Source: a virus
Strand: one strand, 5' to 3'
IMG/VR virus record: IMGVR_UViG_3300012944_000025
Span: 25,581-89,580 of that record
DNA length: 64,000 nucleotides
Each line of letters begins with the position of its first letter. The first letter of the stretch is position 1. The notes below the pieces were generated by a model. The model was not told the origin of the DNA. It worked only from the letters and a program-made list of their open reading frames with translations, and ran no database searches. The position numbers were made by a program, and so were the translations under genes. This document shows, piece after piece, positions 1 through 6,665 of this stretch.

Positions 1-405
1 GGTCGTCACGGTGAGGTCGCCTCGCCCGATGATGGGGCGGCCGTCCGCGGTCGTGCCGTTGACCGTGATCTGCGCGTCACCCAGCTTGCCGGTCGTCGCG
101 ACGTCGGCGTTGCTGCCGTCGGTGCTCACCGACACGGTGACGATCGTGTCGTCCGAGGTGGTCCACACCGGCGGGGTGGGGAAGTCGAACGGGACAGTGT
201 TGCCGGCGGCGTCCTTTTCGGCGAGGGTGACGGAGACGTGCTGGATGTCGGTGATGGTCTTGGCCATGTTCGGTGTTCCTTGCGGTAGGTTGGTGCGGGT
301 CTTCGGCAGCCCGAAGACCAGCAGGACCTCGCCGGGAACCAACGACAGCAACAACTTTACGTTGCGGTCGAGGCGCTCGAGTATGGTCCGCTTGGTCTCG
401 GTCAT
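1..405 (-). CDS. Ig-like (Big-type) domain protein, 3' end off window
   Basis: An open minus-strand frame runs from an ATG at 405 to the window edge, so the C-terminus is missing. Residues 1-46 are a short Leu-rich head (MTETKRTILERLDRN...). From Met47 the sequence is alternating beta-type (ITDIQHVSVTLAEKDAAGN...), with V-T-V and G-x-A-Q-I-T-V strands typical of bacterial Ig-like (Big_2-like) folds common in phage proteins. A second possible start is the ATG at 267, which has AAGGAA about nine bases upstream and would remove the head. Such domains usually decorate virions or bind surfaces, but this copy lies outside the tail operon. Fold assignment is by eye. Confidence 0.65.
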   Translation of the reverse strand, partial: MTETKRTILERLDRNVKLLLSLVPGEVLLVFGLPKTRTNLPQGTPNMAKTITDIQHVSVTLAEKDAAGNTVPFDFPTPPVWTTSDDTIVTVSVSTDGSNADVATTGKLGDAQITVNGTTADGRPIIGRGDLTVTT

Positions 406-439
406 CGCGGGGAACCTACCAGCACAGAGCGTCCTAGCG

Positions 440-1045
440 CTAGTCCTGGATGAACTCCTCCACGGGAATTTCATCCTCACCTTCGAACCGGCCGGGTGGG
501 TTTCGCGGATGGCTGGCAATGCTTCCTCCACCGCGAGACCAGATACCCGGATTGGGCATCCACTTTATCGACGCCGTCCATCCCATCGCCTCCAACTTCT
601 CACGGCAGTGGTGCTTCGAGTCGCTGCGTCCGGTCGCCAGGCAGCTCATGCAGTCGACATCCCGGCCGCGGGACTCCAGCCACTTTTGGTCCTTCTTGGA
701 AACGCGGTACGCCTTGCACCAGGATGGTGTCCGCTTGCCCCCGCTGTTCCGGTCCATCATGTGGGTGATGCCGTTGATCAGCAGCGGCCAGGAGGTCCGG
801 CGCAGCAGCCCTCGGTTGATGTACCCCTCACGTTCCCACGAGGTCATCCGTGCCTGGGCTAGCACGGTCTGGCCACCCTCCCACAGACGCAGCGTGAACC
901 CCGGGCGGCTCATCAGGTGTCCGATGCCCAGGTTGGCGCGCTCCATGGCGAGCGGGAACCACGCCCAGGCTTCCTCGAGCGACAAGATGTCGGGCACGTG
1001 CCCACCCTGCGCGGCGGTCAGGTACTCCTCTCCACAGAAATTCAT
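440..1045 (-). CDS. D-C-M-x-C-L family small protein, 201 aa
   Basis: No known function. Near the middle it has the signature shared by many small proteins in this window: I-N-G-I-T-H (about residue 92), a Cys (W-C-K) and then D-V-D-C-M-S-C-L. The His and three or four Cys could bind one zinc, but that is inference. It is longer than most relatives because of a roughly 90-residue N-terminal extension and a Pro/Gly/Glu-rich tail ending in acidic residues. It starts at ATG 1045, 34 bases upstream of the Ig-like gene in the same direction. Confidence 0.75.
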   Translation of the reverse strand: MNFCGEEYLTAAQGGHVPDILSLEEAWAWFPLAMERANLGIGHLMSRPGFTLRLWEGGQTVLAQARMTSWEREGYINRGLLRRTSWPLLINGITHMMDRNSGGKRTPSWCKAYRVSKKDQKWLESRGRDVDCMSCLATGRSDSKHHCREKLEAMGWTASIKWMPNPGIWSRGGGSIASHPRNPPGRFEGEDEIPVEEFIQD

Positions 1046-1052
1046 AAATCCC

Positions 1053-1478
1053 CTATCGAAGTCGCCGAATGCGCGCGACCATCGCGCGGATCGCCGGCGT
1101 CCTCGTCAGCTGTTCGAGCATTCTCGGCAACGTCTCGGGTCGCGGGATAAAGATTCCGAGGGACGACGCCGTCTCCATCCACATCGTGTTCGACCAGGCC
1201 GTCAGATCGTGCGGCACGTCGTGGGACACGCAGATCACGTGCTCGACCGCTCGGGCCTTCAGCTCGAAGCCGACCAATCGCTCGCGCTCGTGCTCCGGCT
1301 CGTTCTCGACGATATCGGTGATTGCCTGGTGGATTCGCGTCCGCGTCCATGGCGGCTCGAGGTGAACGTCCAGCGCGTGACACGCCTCGTGGGCCGCGTC
1401 TCGAAGGTCTCGAGCGTCCGAGCCCCGGGCGCGGACCGCGGCGAGCAGGCCTACGCGTCCCGCCGGCGCAGTAGCCAC
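1053..1478 (-). CDS. Uncharacterised protein with an H-E-A-C-H motif, 141 aa
   Basis: The best start is GTG 1478 (GTG GCT ACT), overlapping the end of the NUDIX gene by 28 bases. An upstream ATG in the same frame would run through the whole NUDIX gene and is unlikely. The sequence A-A-H-E-A-C-H-A-L-D (about residues 27-36) fits the HExxH zinc-peptidase pattern, and Glu-rich helices follow. No third ligand is obvious, so peptidase activity is only a possibility. It lies in the minus-strand small-gene array. Confidence 0.65.
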   Translation of the reverse strand: MATAPAGRVGLLAAVRARGSDARDLRDAAHEACHALDVHLEPPWTRTRIHQAITDIVENEPEHERERLVGFELKARAVEHVICVSHDVPHDLTAWSNTMWMETASSLGIFIPRPETLPRMLEQLTRTPAIRAMVARIRRLR

Positions 1479-1876
1479 GCTCGGATCGCCGGGTAATGGA
1501 GGTAGAACGCCGGCGAGCAGGGGAGCCGCTCGACCACGTAGGCCGGGTCCCACCACGCCACGTCGTCGTGGTCGAGCATCTCGAGCGAACCCGTGTCGAG
1601 ATTGACGTGATACAGCTCGACGACGAACTGCACCTCGAGGTCCAGGATCGGCGTCGTCGCGATCCAATCGCCGACGACGACGCCGAGGTTCAGCTCCTCC
1701 TTCCACTCCCTGGTGAGGGCATCCTGCGACGTCTCGCCCTCCTCGACCTTTCCGCCGGGAAGCTCCCAGAGACCGGGCCGCTTCCCCACGCCCCGCCGCT
1801 TCCCCATCAAGACTCGGCCATCCTTGTTGACAGCCATCCCGGAAACCACGCACATCGGTCTCGTTGCGATCTTCAT
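1451..1876 (-). CDS. NUDIX hydrolase (MutT-like), 141 aa
   Basis: NUDIX enzymes cleave nucleoside diphosphates linked to another group. Phage copies often sanitise or tune nucleotide pools. The NUDIX box is complete for catalysis: G42, E48, then R56-E57-x-x-E60-E61, followed by L-N-L where the usual Gly is Asn. It is preceded by G-L-W-E-L-P-G-G. Start ATG 1876 (M-K-I-A-T-R-P) is preferred over an in-frame GTG at 1915. Substrate cannot be read from sequence. With the MazG-like, ThyX, dNMP kinase and RNR genes it fits a nucleotide-pool set. Confidence 0.9.
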   Translation of the reverse strand: MKIATRPMCVVSGMAVNKDGRVLMGKRRGVGKRPGLWELPGGKVEEGETSQDALTREWKEELNLGVVVGDWIATTPILDLEVQFVVELYHVNLDTGSLEMLDHDDVAWWDPAYVVERLPCSPAFYLHYPAIRAWLLRRRDA

Positions 1877-1945
1877 GCCCTGCAGCCTTTCGCACGTTCG
1901 CTTTTGTTGACACACGAATCACCCACGTGTGACCGTGGGCACCTC

Positions 1946-2314
1946 ATGAATCCACAGATCCACAAGGGAAACTACGCCATCATCGGCATCGTTCTCACCG
2001 ACTACGATGGGAACGTCGACAGCACGACGGCCATCACGATGTCGGCACCTGGTTCGCTTGTCGTCGAGCCTGCCGCACCGGGTGCTGCAAACCGTATTTT
2101 CTATGTCAGTGTTCCGGTGTCGGCTACGACAAGCTCCCCCGGACAGCAGGTCGGCTTGTTGGCCACGATCCCCGCCTCGGGGTCTGGCGCCGGGGCCCCG
2201 AACGTGATCAAGTCCGTGACTTTCATTTTCGACACGGTGGTTCCGATCGACCACCGGGCAGCCGCAGCTGCGCCCGGCACCCCGGGTGCGGAGCAGCCCC
2301 TTCCGCACCCGTAG
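1946..2314 (+). CDS. Probable Ig-like beta-rich small protein, 122 aa
   Basis: A lone plus-strand gene inside the minus array, divergent from the NUDIX gene. The protein is Ala/Pro/Ser/Val-rich with alternating beta-type segments (I-I-G-I-V-L-T-D-Y-D-G-N, F-Y-V-S-V-P-V) and a disordered Pro/Ala tail. The V-x-L-x-x-x-D-x-x-G-N pattern resembles the Ig-like protein at 1-405, so the two may be distant paralogues. The opposite strand gives only Arg/Gly-rich low-complexity frames. The ribosome-binding site before ATG 1946 is weak. TTGACA at 907-912 of the second kilobase (1907-1912) could be a -35 box, but no good -10 follows. Confidence 0.55.
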   Translation: MNPQIHKGNYAIIGIVLTDYDGNVDSTTAITMSAPGSLVVEPAAPGAANRIFYVSVPVSATTSSPGQQVGLLATIPASGSGAGAPNVIKSVTFIFDTVVPIDHRAAAAAPGTPGAEQPLPHP

Positions 2315-2317
2315 GCG

Positions 2318-2527
2318 CTACCGGTCTGTGTCTTTGGCAAGCTGAGTTCTCCTGCGACGCGCCGCGTCCCCTGCACGGATAAGCGCGTCGAGGCAATCGA
2401 GGCAGTCCGTGTCGGCGACCGCGGTTCCGACCTTCAACGAGACCCGCCCGCACCAGGTCTCGTCGGACATTCGTCCAGTGTCGAGGCGCTTTCCGCGCGT
2501 CAGGTGGCGCACGCCGAGAGCGTACAC
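2318..2527 (-). CDS. Divergent D-C-x-x-C-L family protein, 69 aa
   Basis: GTG 2527 has a well-placed GGGAG about eight bases upstream and gives a 69-residue protein. It has R-H-L-T, then T-W-C-G, then T-D-C-L-D-C-L-D, matching the order His, Cys-Gly, D-C-x-x-C-L of the local family but with Leu in place of the central Met. The C-terminus is Arg-rich. It overlaps the next upstream gene by 28 bases. Function unknown; metal binding is inferred. Confidence 0.6.
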   Translation of the reverse strand: MYALGVRHLTRGKRLDTGRMSDETWCGRVSLKVGTAVADTDCLDCLDALIRAGDAARRRRTQLAKDTDR

Positions 2528-2790
2528 CGGTGGCACTCCCGCCGCACTCTGCTGTAGTATTCCTGGTCGATACAAATCACCTCGCCGGAGCCGTGACCGC
2601 ACCACGTCAACCGTGCGGCGCGTACCAGACAGCCCATGCAATCGACTTGTCGCCGCCAGCTTGCCGGCAACAGGTTCCGATAGCAAAGCCGGTCACCGTA
2701 GTCCTCGACGCCGCACAAGGTAACCAAGCTCGCGAAGCCGATTACGTTGTAGTGGACGACGCGCCTTCGGTCCGTGACCTTGTGAATCAC
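2500..2790 (-). CDS. D-C-M-x-C-L family protein, 96 aa
   Basis: Start GTG 2790 overlaps the stop of the preceding gene (GTGA) and has a GGAG upstream. Signature in order: V-I-H near the start, L-C-G, then Q-V-D-C-M-G-C-L-V-R-A-A-R. The C-terminal third adds W-C-G-H and C-H-R-C, so there may be a second Cys/His cluster. Function unknown. Confidence 0.7.
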   Translation of the reverse strand: MIHKVTDRRRVVHYNVIGFASLVTLCGVEDYGDRLCYRNLLPASWRRQVDCMGCLVRAARLTWCGHGSGEVICIDQEYYSRVRRECHRCTLSACAT

Positions 2791-3023
2791 CCGACGCGCT
2801 CCGCCGCGAGGCACGTCATGCAGTCGACAAGATTCTCGGGCTTGCGCAGATGCGACAGCGCGCCACCGTGCTTGTCGATCAGCAGCCGACGACAGTGAAA
2901 GTGGAGCACGATGTCGTCGTACGACCCGATGCGCAGCTGCGCCTTGTGCGTGACCCCGTCGTCGGTCGCCGCGTGCACCGCGTAGATGCCTGTGTTGACC
3001 GTTAGCACGAAGCCTTTACGCAT
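2787..3023 (-). CDS. D-C-M-x-C-L family protein, 78 aa
   Basis: Start ATG 3023 overlaps the stop of the upstream gene (GATGCGTAA). Signature: D-D-G-V-T-H, F-H-C, then L-V-D-C-M-T-C-L-A-A-E near the C-terminus. This is the typical family architecture: a short beta-like first half, one Cys, a spacer, then the D-C-M-T-C-L end. Function unknown. Confidence 0.75.
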   Translation of the reverse strand: MRKGFVLTVNTGIYAVHAATDDGVTHKAQLRIGSYDDIVLHFHCRRLLIDKHGGALSHLRKPENLVDCMTCLAAERVG

Positions 3024-3252
3024 CACGGTGCTTATTGAACGCGGCGACCAGCTCCTCGTTGCGCTCGGCGGCGCGCTTCTTCGCGCGCTGGAGAAGCTCG
3101 ACCATCCGGTCGACATCGGCCTCCGATGCGAACAGCAGGCTGTCGTTGGTGTCGATCCGGACCTGCCACCGGGACATCCCGAGCGCGACGTCGACCATGA
3201 ACGGCTTGCCGCCGACGAGCAGGCCGTCGATGTTCTCTTCGCCCCGGGGCAT
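3016..3252 (-). CDS. Hypothetical protein, 78 aa
   Basis: ATG 3252 overlaps the preceding stop (TGATG). The N-terminal half looks beta-rich (G-L-L-V-G-G-K-P-F-M-V-D) and the C-terminal half is a charged helix (R-M-V-E-L-L-Q-R-A-K-K-R). No family recognised. It is translationally coupled within the minus array. Confidence 0.65.
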   Translation of the reverse strand: MPRGEENIDGLLVGGKPFMVDVALGMSRWQVRIDTNDSLLFASEADVDRMVELLQRAKKRAAERNEELVAAFNKHRDA

Positions 3253-3692
3253 CAGCGGGGCTCGGCCTGGTTGCGTTGCATGATGAACGCGGTCATCGCA
3301 TCCCGTGCCTTCTCGGAGGCCTCCGCCCGGCGACGAGCGATGTCCTCGACGCGACGGATGACCTCCTCGCACAGCGACCACAATGCGGCCTCGAGGGTCT
3401 CACCCTGCGTGCTCGTCGTGTGGTCCTGACCGAGAATCTTTGTCGAGACCACGAAGCCCCATGTGCGGTCGCTCAGGTGCGAGTCGTCCTGGTCGTCGTA
3501 GATGCGCTGCCGCTTGAAGCCGACGTCCACGGACAGACTCTGATCGCCCCACCCGGTGAGCTGGCCGAGCAGGGTCAACAGCTCGGGCGTCGTCGGATGA
3601 ACTCCGCCGTGCGCGGGACAACGGCCTCTCCAGGTCGCGTTCTCCGCGCAAACCGAGGCGGGCGGAGCGCCCATCGAATGCGTGCATCTCAT
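3252..3692 (-). CDS. Hypothetical protein with N-terminal Cys cluster, 146 aa
   Basis: ATG 3692 overlaps the upstream stop (ATGA). Four Cys/His positions near the start (M-R-C-T-H, V-C-A, R-C-P-A-H) suggest a small metal site. The rest is an alpha/beta region ending in a long charged helix (R-R-V-E-D-I-A-R-R-R). No family recognised. Confidence 0.65.
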   Translation of the reverse strand: MRCTHSMGAPPASVCAENATWRGRCPAHGGVHPTTPELLTLLGQLTGWGDQSLSVDVGFKRQRIYDDQDDSHLSDRTWGFVVSTKILGQDHTTSTQGETLEAALWSLCEEVIRRVEDIARRRAEASEKARDAMTAFIMQRNQAEPR

Positions 3693-3985
3693 GGCATCAC
3701 GTGCTTTCTCTCGGCTCGACCGCGGAGCGGCTGCGTCTCCGGGACGTGCGCTCGAACCATCGCGAGCGCGTCCGCATCCCCGACGCCGGTCCGCTCCCGG
3801 ATCATGTCGATGATGGTGTCGAACTGGAGCTTCTCGCCCGAGTCCAGCCCCTTGCGGATGGTGTCCCGCCGGGTCAGCTCCTCGGACAGGGCTTTCTCGA
3901 GAGCCTGCAGTAGGTCGCCATCGAGACGCAATGCGTCCGCAACAAGTTGTCGGATTTCAGGATGATAGTAGGGGTCTTGGCTCAT
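3689..3985 (-). CDS. Hypothetical helical protein, 98 aa
   Basis: Mostly helical, acidic in the first half and basic at the end. No motif recognised. It is the first gene of the minus-strand run reading leftward from the divergent gap at 3986-4114, which separates it from the plus-strand receiver gene, so its promoter should be in that gap. Confidence 0.65.
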   Translation of the reverse strand: MSQDPYYHPEIRQLVADALRLDGDLLQALEKALSEELTRRDTIRKGLDSGEKLQFDTIIDMIRERTGVGDADALAMVRAHVPETQPLRGRAERKHVMP

Positions 3986-4114
3986 TTTCCCTTTTGCTCA
4001 TTACATAAGCGTGACGCAGGCGCCCGTCGAGCTTTCGCGGCCGTGCGGATTCGCTCGCGCTGAAAACGACGCGCCAGTCTTGTGTCAATAGCCGAGACAG
4101 GCGCAAAACAAGGC

Positions 4115-4474
4115 ATGTCCAACGTGCTTATCGTTGACGACGTCCCGGACATCACGCACACGATGTCCATTCTGCTCCAGCTTCGCGGGCATCGAACCGC
4201 CGAGGCGTTCACGGGCGCCCAGGCGATACAGCTGATGAGGACCCGCTGCTTCGACGCCTTTCTGCTCGACGTCAGCCTTCCTGACATCAGCGGGATCGAG
4301 GTCGCTCGCGCGGTCCGCCAAAGGTACGGTCAGAAGCCGAAGATACTCGCGGTTACCGGGTGGGGACACCGCGAGATGCGGACGCGCTGCCTCGGCGCGG
4401 GCTTCGACTATCATGTGACGAAGCCGGCGGACGGGCGCCGTATCATCGCGCTCATCGAGCGTGACAAGTCATAG
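4115..4474 (+). CDS. Stand-alone CheY-like response-regulator receiver, 119 aa
   Basis: A full-length receiver domain with no output domain. Key residues are present: acidic pair D8-D9 (V-D-D), phosphoacceptor D52 (L-L-D-V-S-L-P-D), T81 (A-V-T-G) and K103 (V-T-K-P-A-D). In known receivers Asp phosphorylation by a histidine kinase switches the surface used by partners. No kinase is visible in the window, so a host kinase would have to supply phosphate. ATG 4115 gives a canonical receiver start; an in-frame GTG at 4082 would add 11 residues. It is on the plus strand amid minus-strand genes and overlaps the tail of the next minus gene by 23 bases. Confidence 0.88.
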   Translation: MSNVLIVDDVPDITHTMSILLQLRGHRTAEAFTGAQAIQLMRTRCFDAFLLDVSLPDISGIEVARAVRQRYGQKPKILAVTGWGHREMRTRCLGAGFDYHVTKPADGRRIIALIERDKS

Positions 4475-4550
4475 CGACCAGGCAGGTCATGCAGTCGATC
4501 TCGCCGAACGCGAGGTCTCCATCTCGCACTTGCCAGCGCCGATCAGGCAC
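4452..4550 (-). CDS. Minimal D-C-M-T-C-L protein, 32 aa
   Basis: GTG 4550 with GAGG a few bases upstream, overlapping the stop of the preceding small gene (GTGCCTGA). The product is little more than the family signature, ending E-I-D-C-M-T-C-L-V-A-M-T-C-H-A-R. It lacks the upstream G-x-T-H segment, but a C-H pair after the signature could supply ligands. It may instead be a decayed family member. It overlaps the receiver gene's 3' end convergently. Confidence 0.5.
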   Translation of the reverse strand: MPDRRWQVRDGDLAFGEIDCMTCLVAMTCHAR

Positions 4551-4659
4551 GACGCCTCTTGTACGCGCTCACCGCAACGGCGCCCCGACGCCGTGTGTGG
4601 GCCTGCACCCCGGCACCGACGCGTAGCAGTCGGAGCAGGATCCGCAGAAGCGCCTTCAT
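4543..4659 (-). CDS. Small cationic Leu/Arg-rich peptide, 38 aa
   Basis: ATG 4659 has a strong GGAAGG five bases upstream. The first half is Leu-rich and amphipathic (A-L-L-R-I-L-L-R-L-L-R) and the second half very basic. It could be membrane-active or nucleic-acid binding; no family recognised. It overlaps the genes on both sides, which supports it as a real coupled reading frame. Confidence 0.45.
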   Translation of the reverse strand: MKALLRILLRLLRVGAGVQAHTRRRGAVAVSAYKRRRA

Positions 4660-5048
4660 CGGCGCCTTCCACGGATCCAGAACTTCCGCCTCTTGTCGTC
4701 AAAGATCGCTGTCGACTTTCCCGTTGTTCGTGGCGTGCTGATCAGAATCGTGCCGCTCGACCGCGACGACATTCGCCCGGTGCTCGTGCGGAACGGTGGT
4801 AGCGGCGCGCCCGGCGGGCGAACCAAGCACGCCATGCAGTCCACCTCCTTGCCTGGCGCCGCCGGCGTGTTCGCGGGGATGTAGCTCCCCGTGCACCACC
4901 AGCTGCTGCCCTCCTGCGTGACATAGTGGCCCCGTTTCGCGGGGTTGCGCCGACGCTTTTGCTTCGCGGTCTTGACGAACCTGACGGTGCCGCGGACGTG
5001 GTGGGTGACGCCGTGCTCGTCGGTCGCCTCGCTGATCCCCCTGGTCAC
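4656..5048 (-). CDS. D-C-M-x-C-L family protein with long basic tail, 130 aa
   Basis: GTG 5048 overlaps the upstream stop (GTGA). Signature: E-H-G-V-T-H-H, W-W-C-T-G, then E-V-D-C-M-A-C-L-V-R. A basic stretch (K-Q-K-R-R-R-N-P) lies between the His and first Cys. The last 45 residues are Ser/Thr/Arg-rich, which is unusual since the signature sits at the C-terminus in most relatives. Confidence 0.7.
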   Translation of the reverse strand: MTRGISEATDEHGVTHHVRGTVRFVKTAKQKRRRNPAKRGHYVTQEGSSWWCTGSYIPANTPAAPGKEVDCMACLVRPPGAPLPPFRTSTGRMSSRSSGTILISTPRTTGKSTAIFDDKRRKFWIRGRRR

Positions 5049-5233
5049 TTCTTGTTCTTGTAGAATATCGCGATCGTCACGCAGTGATACTCGTTGTCCG
5101 AGGACTGCGTGAGCCGCACGTCGGTGATGACGAACGTCGGGTTGCGCTTGCGCCACGCGGTCACGTCGTCACCCATCTTCTCGCGATCCACATGCTTCGA
5201 TACGCTGAACATCGCCATTCCATCGAAATCCAT
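5045..5233 (-). CDS. Hypothetical protein, 62 aa
   Basis: Well-supported start: AGGAGA precedes ATG 5233. Charged protein with a beta-like C-terminal half (Y-H-C-V-T-I-A-I-F-Y) ending K-N-K-K. No family recognised. It begins a coupled run downstream of the hairpin-containing gap at 5234-5445. Confidence 0.7.
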   Translation of the reverse strand: MDFDGMAMFSVSKHVDREKMGDDVTAWRKRNPTFVITDVRLTQSSDNEYHCVTIAIFYKNKK

Positions 5234-5312
5234 GTCTGTTCTCCTGTTGCCGTGTCCTGACGCTGCGTTGCGTCGCGCCCTCGTCCTCCGCGCGATGTCC
5301 CACCGGCCGTTG

Positions 5313-5361
5313 CCGGGCAGGGACGGAGCGACTGTGGAGGCCGCCGTTCGTCCTTGCCCGG
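5313..5361. other. Long imperfect hairpin in an intergenic gap
   Basis: The gap 5234-5445 holds a 13-bp inverted repeat: left arm 5313-5325, right arm 5349-5361, with one G-T type mismatch and a 23-base loop. There is no following T-run on either strand, so it is not a standard intrinsic terminator. It could be an RNA processing or regulatory structure. Just left-to-right of it (minus strand, 5398 to 5375) a strong AAAGGAG precedes a seven-residue reading frame (GTG...TAG), which may be a leader peptide or chance. Confidence 0.45.
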
Positions 5362-5445
5362 GGCAGCCTGTCGGCTACTTCAGGGGTTTGACGTCCACGG
5401 CGGTCTCCTTTCCGAGGTGCTCAACGGGTGCTGCTTCGCGCGGAT

Positions 5446-5568
5446 CTACGGGATGGTCTTCAGGAAGCCCTCGAGGGTGATCGTGACCTCCGCCTTGTCG
5501 TAGGCGTACTTAGCCGAGGAGCGCTCGGCCGACCGCTGGATTCCGTAGGTCACTTGCGTGGTCTTCAT
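5446..5568 (-). CDS. Small hypothetical protein, 40 aa
   Basis: ATG 5568, with GAAGG upstream inside the end of the preceding gene. Short alpha-beta protein (M-K-T-T-Q-V-T-Y-G...E-V-T-I-T-L-E-G). The preceding gene stops eight bases upstream, so the two are probably co-translated. No family recognised. Confidence 0.6.
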   Translation of the reverse strand: MKTTQVTYGIQRSAERSSAKYAYDKAEVTITLEGFLKTIP

Positions 5569-5576
5569 CGTTGTCA

Positions 5577-6014
5577 CTACCTTCTCGGCGCCGGGCGCCG
5601 GGGTGTCATCAGCGGCCCCACGATGGTATGGCCTCCGATGTCGTCGTCATCGTCGATTTCGTTGCGGATCTCGTCGGGCGTCGGCACGGGGTGCCGCGGC
5701 TTGATCGCGGGCCCCTTCAACGTGGAGGTCCGCGCGGGCTTGAGCACCGGCGCCGGCCCCCTCGGGGAGAACAGCGGCCCGATGATCGTCTTGCCGTTCG
5801 GGTCGGTGTCCTCTTCGCCGCTGAAGTCGGTCCGTGCGAGCGGAACTTCCTGCTCGAAGCCCTCACGGTCCTCGAGCGCGCCGCGCATGATGATCTCGTC
5901 GTCGGCGTCCAGGTACACGTAGGTCCCTGGCACCAGCTCGGCCACGCCCAGCGTGATCGTCAGCCGCTCGCCGCCGTTGGCGAACAGCGTCTCGTCGTCC
6001 ATATCCCAGTCCAT
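5577..6014 (-). CDS. Acidic hypothetical protein with two T-I-[IV]-G-P-L repeats, 145 aa
   Basis: AGGAGG precedes ATG 6014. The N-terminal 60 residues look like a small beta domain. The rest is low complexity: Pro-rich with K-T-I-I-G-P-L-F-S-P-R and later H-T-I-V-G-P-L-M-T-P-R, an internal repeat of about 11 residues separated by a Pro/Lys linker and a five-Asp run. The repeated segments may be short binding motifs. No family recognised. Confidence 0.7.
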   Translation of the reverse strand: MDWDMDDETLFANGGERLTITLGVAELVPGTYVYLDADDEIIMRGALEDREGFEQEVPLARTDFSGEEDTDPNGKTIIGPLFSPRGPAPVLKPARTSTLKGPAIKPRHPVPTPDEIRNEIDDDDDIGGHTIVGPLMTPRRPAPRR

Positions 6015-6099
6015 GCGTCCTCCTCTCGGGCTTGCGATACCGATTGCCCTGACGCCAGTGGCGTCATCTCCTCCTCGCCTCTCGCCGCCTGCTCGCCCG

Positions 6100-6393
6100 C
6101 TACTCGACCGCGGGGGGCCACTCTTCCGGCTTGGGCGCCGCGTGCATCGCCTGGATGGCTCCCTTGTACCCGTTGCGCTGAGCGATCACGACGTTGAACG
6201 CCGCGAACGCGTCCTTCGAGGTGCCCGACGGATCCACGCCCCGGGTTCCCGCGACGTACACGAACCGCCACATCTCGTCGGTACTCAGCTTCGCGATCTC
6301 GGGATCCATCCGGTCGGCGAGCCCCGGGTCGTTCCCCGGGGTTCCCTGCGCGAACGCCTCGAACAGCTGGTCTGCAAGCTCTTTTCCAGTCAT
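6100..6393 (-). CDS. Hypothetical protein, 97 aa
   Basis: ATG 6393 is supported by GAAGGAG upstream. Helical protein (M-T-G-K-E-L-A-D-Q-L-F) with a Pro/Glu C-terminus. No recognisable motif. It is separated from the gene on its left by an 85-base gap in which nothing is seen. Confidence 0.7.
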   Translation of the reverse strand: MTGKELADQLFEAFAQGTPGNDPGLADRMDPEIAKLSTDEMWRFVYVAGTRGVDPSGTSKDAFAAFNVVIAQRNGYKGAIQAMHAAPKPEEWPPAVE

Positions 6394-6419
6394 CGATTTC
6401 TCCTTCGTGGTTGTCTCGG

Positions 6420-6665
6420 TCACATTAGCCTGATGCAGGCCATGCACGTCACGCTGGTAATTAGCGTCGACACGCGCTTGACTTGGTTGACGTGTGGGTT
6501 TGGGCACTTCCAGCCTTCGCAGGCCAGGGAGAGCTTCGGCTTACCGGCTTTCTGCAGCTCGCGGACGATGTTGCGCCCGGAATCGTTCGCCTTGCCGTGC
6601 GTCTCGGAGTACGGCGCCCAGTGGGTGATGCCGACGCCGTCTCGGACTGCGATACCTACGGCCAT
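6420..6665 (-). CDS. D-C-M-x-C-L family variant (V-T-C-M-A-C-I), 81 aa
   Basis: ATG 6665 shares one base with the upstream stop (TAATG). Signature: G-V-G-I-T-H-W, two Cys (C-E-G-W-K-C-P), then V-T-C-M-A-C-I at the C-terminus. Thr replaces the Asp before the first terminal Cys, giving the V-T-C-x-x-C form seen in related small zinc-motif proteins of other high-GC phages. Confidence 0.75.
   Translation of the reverse strand: MAVGIAVRDGVGITHWAPYSETHGKANDSGRNIVRELQKAGKPKLSLACEGWKCPNPHVNQVKRVSTLITSVTCMACIRLM

Noticed and set aside
1907-1945. TTGACA as a -35 promoter box for the plus-strand gene at 1946
   Set aside because: No convincing -10 box at 16-18 bases; kept only as a remark in that gene's entry.
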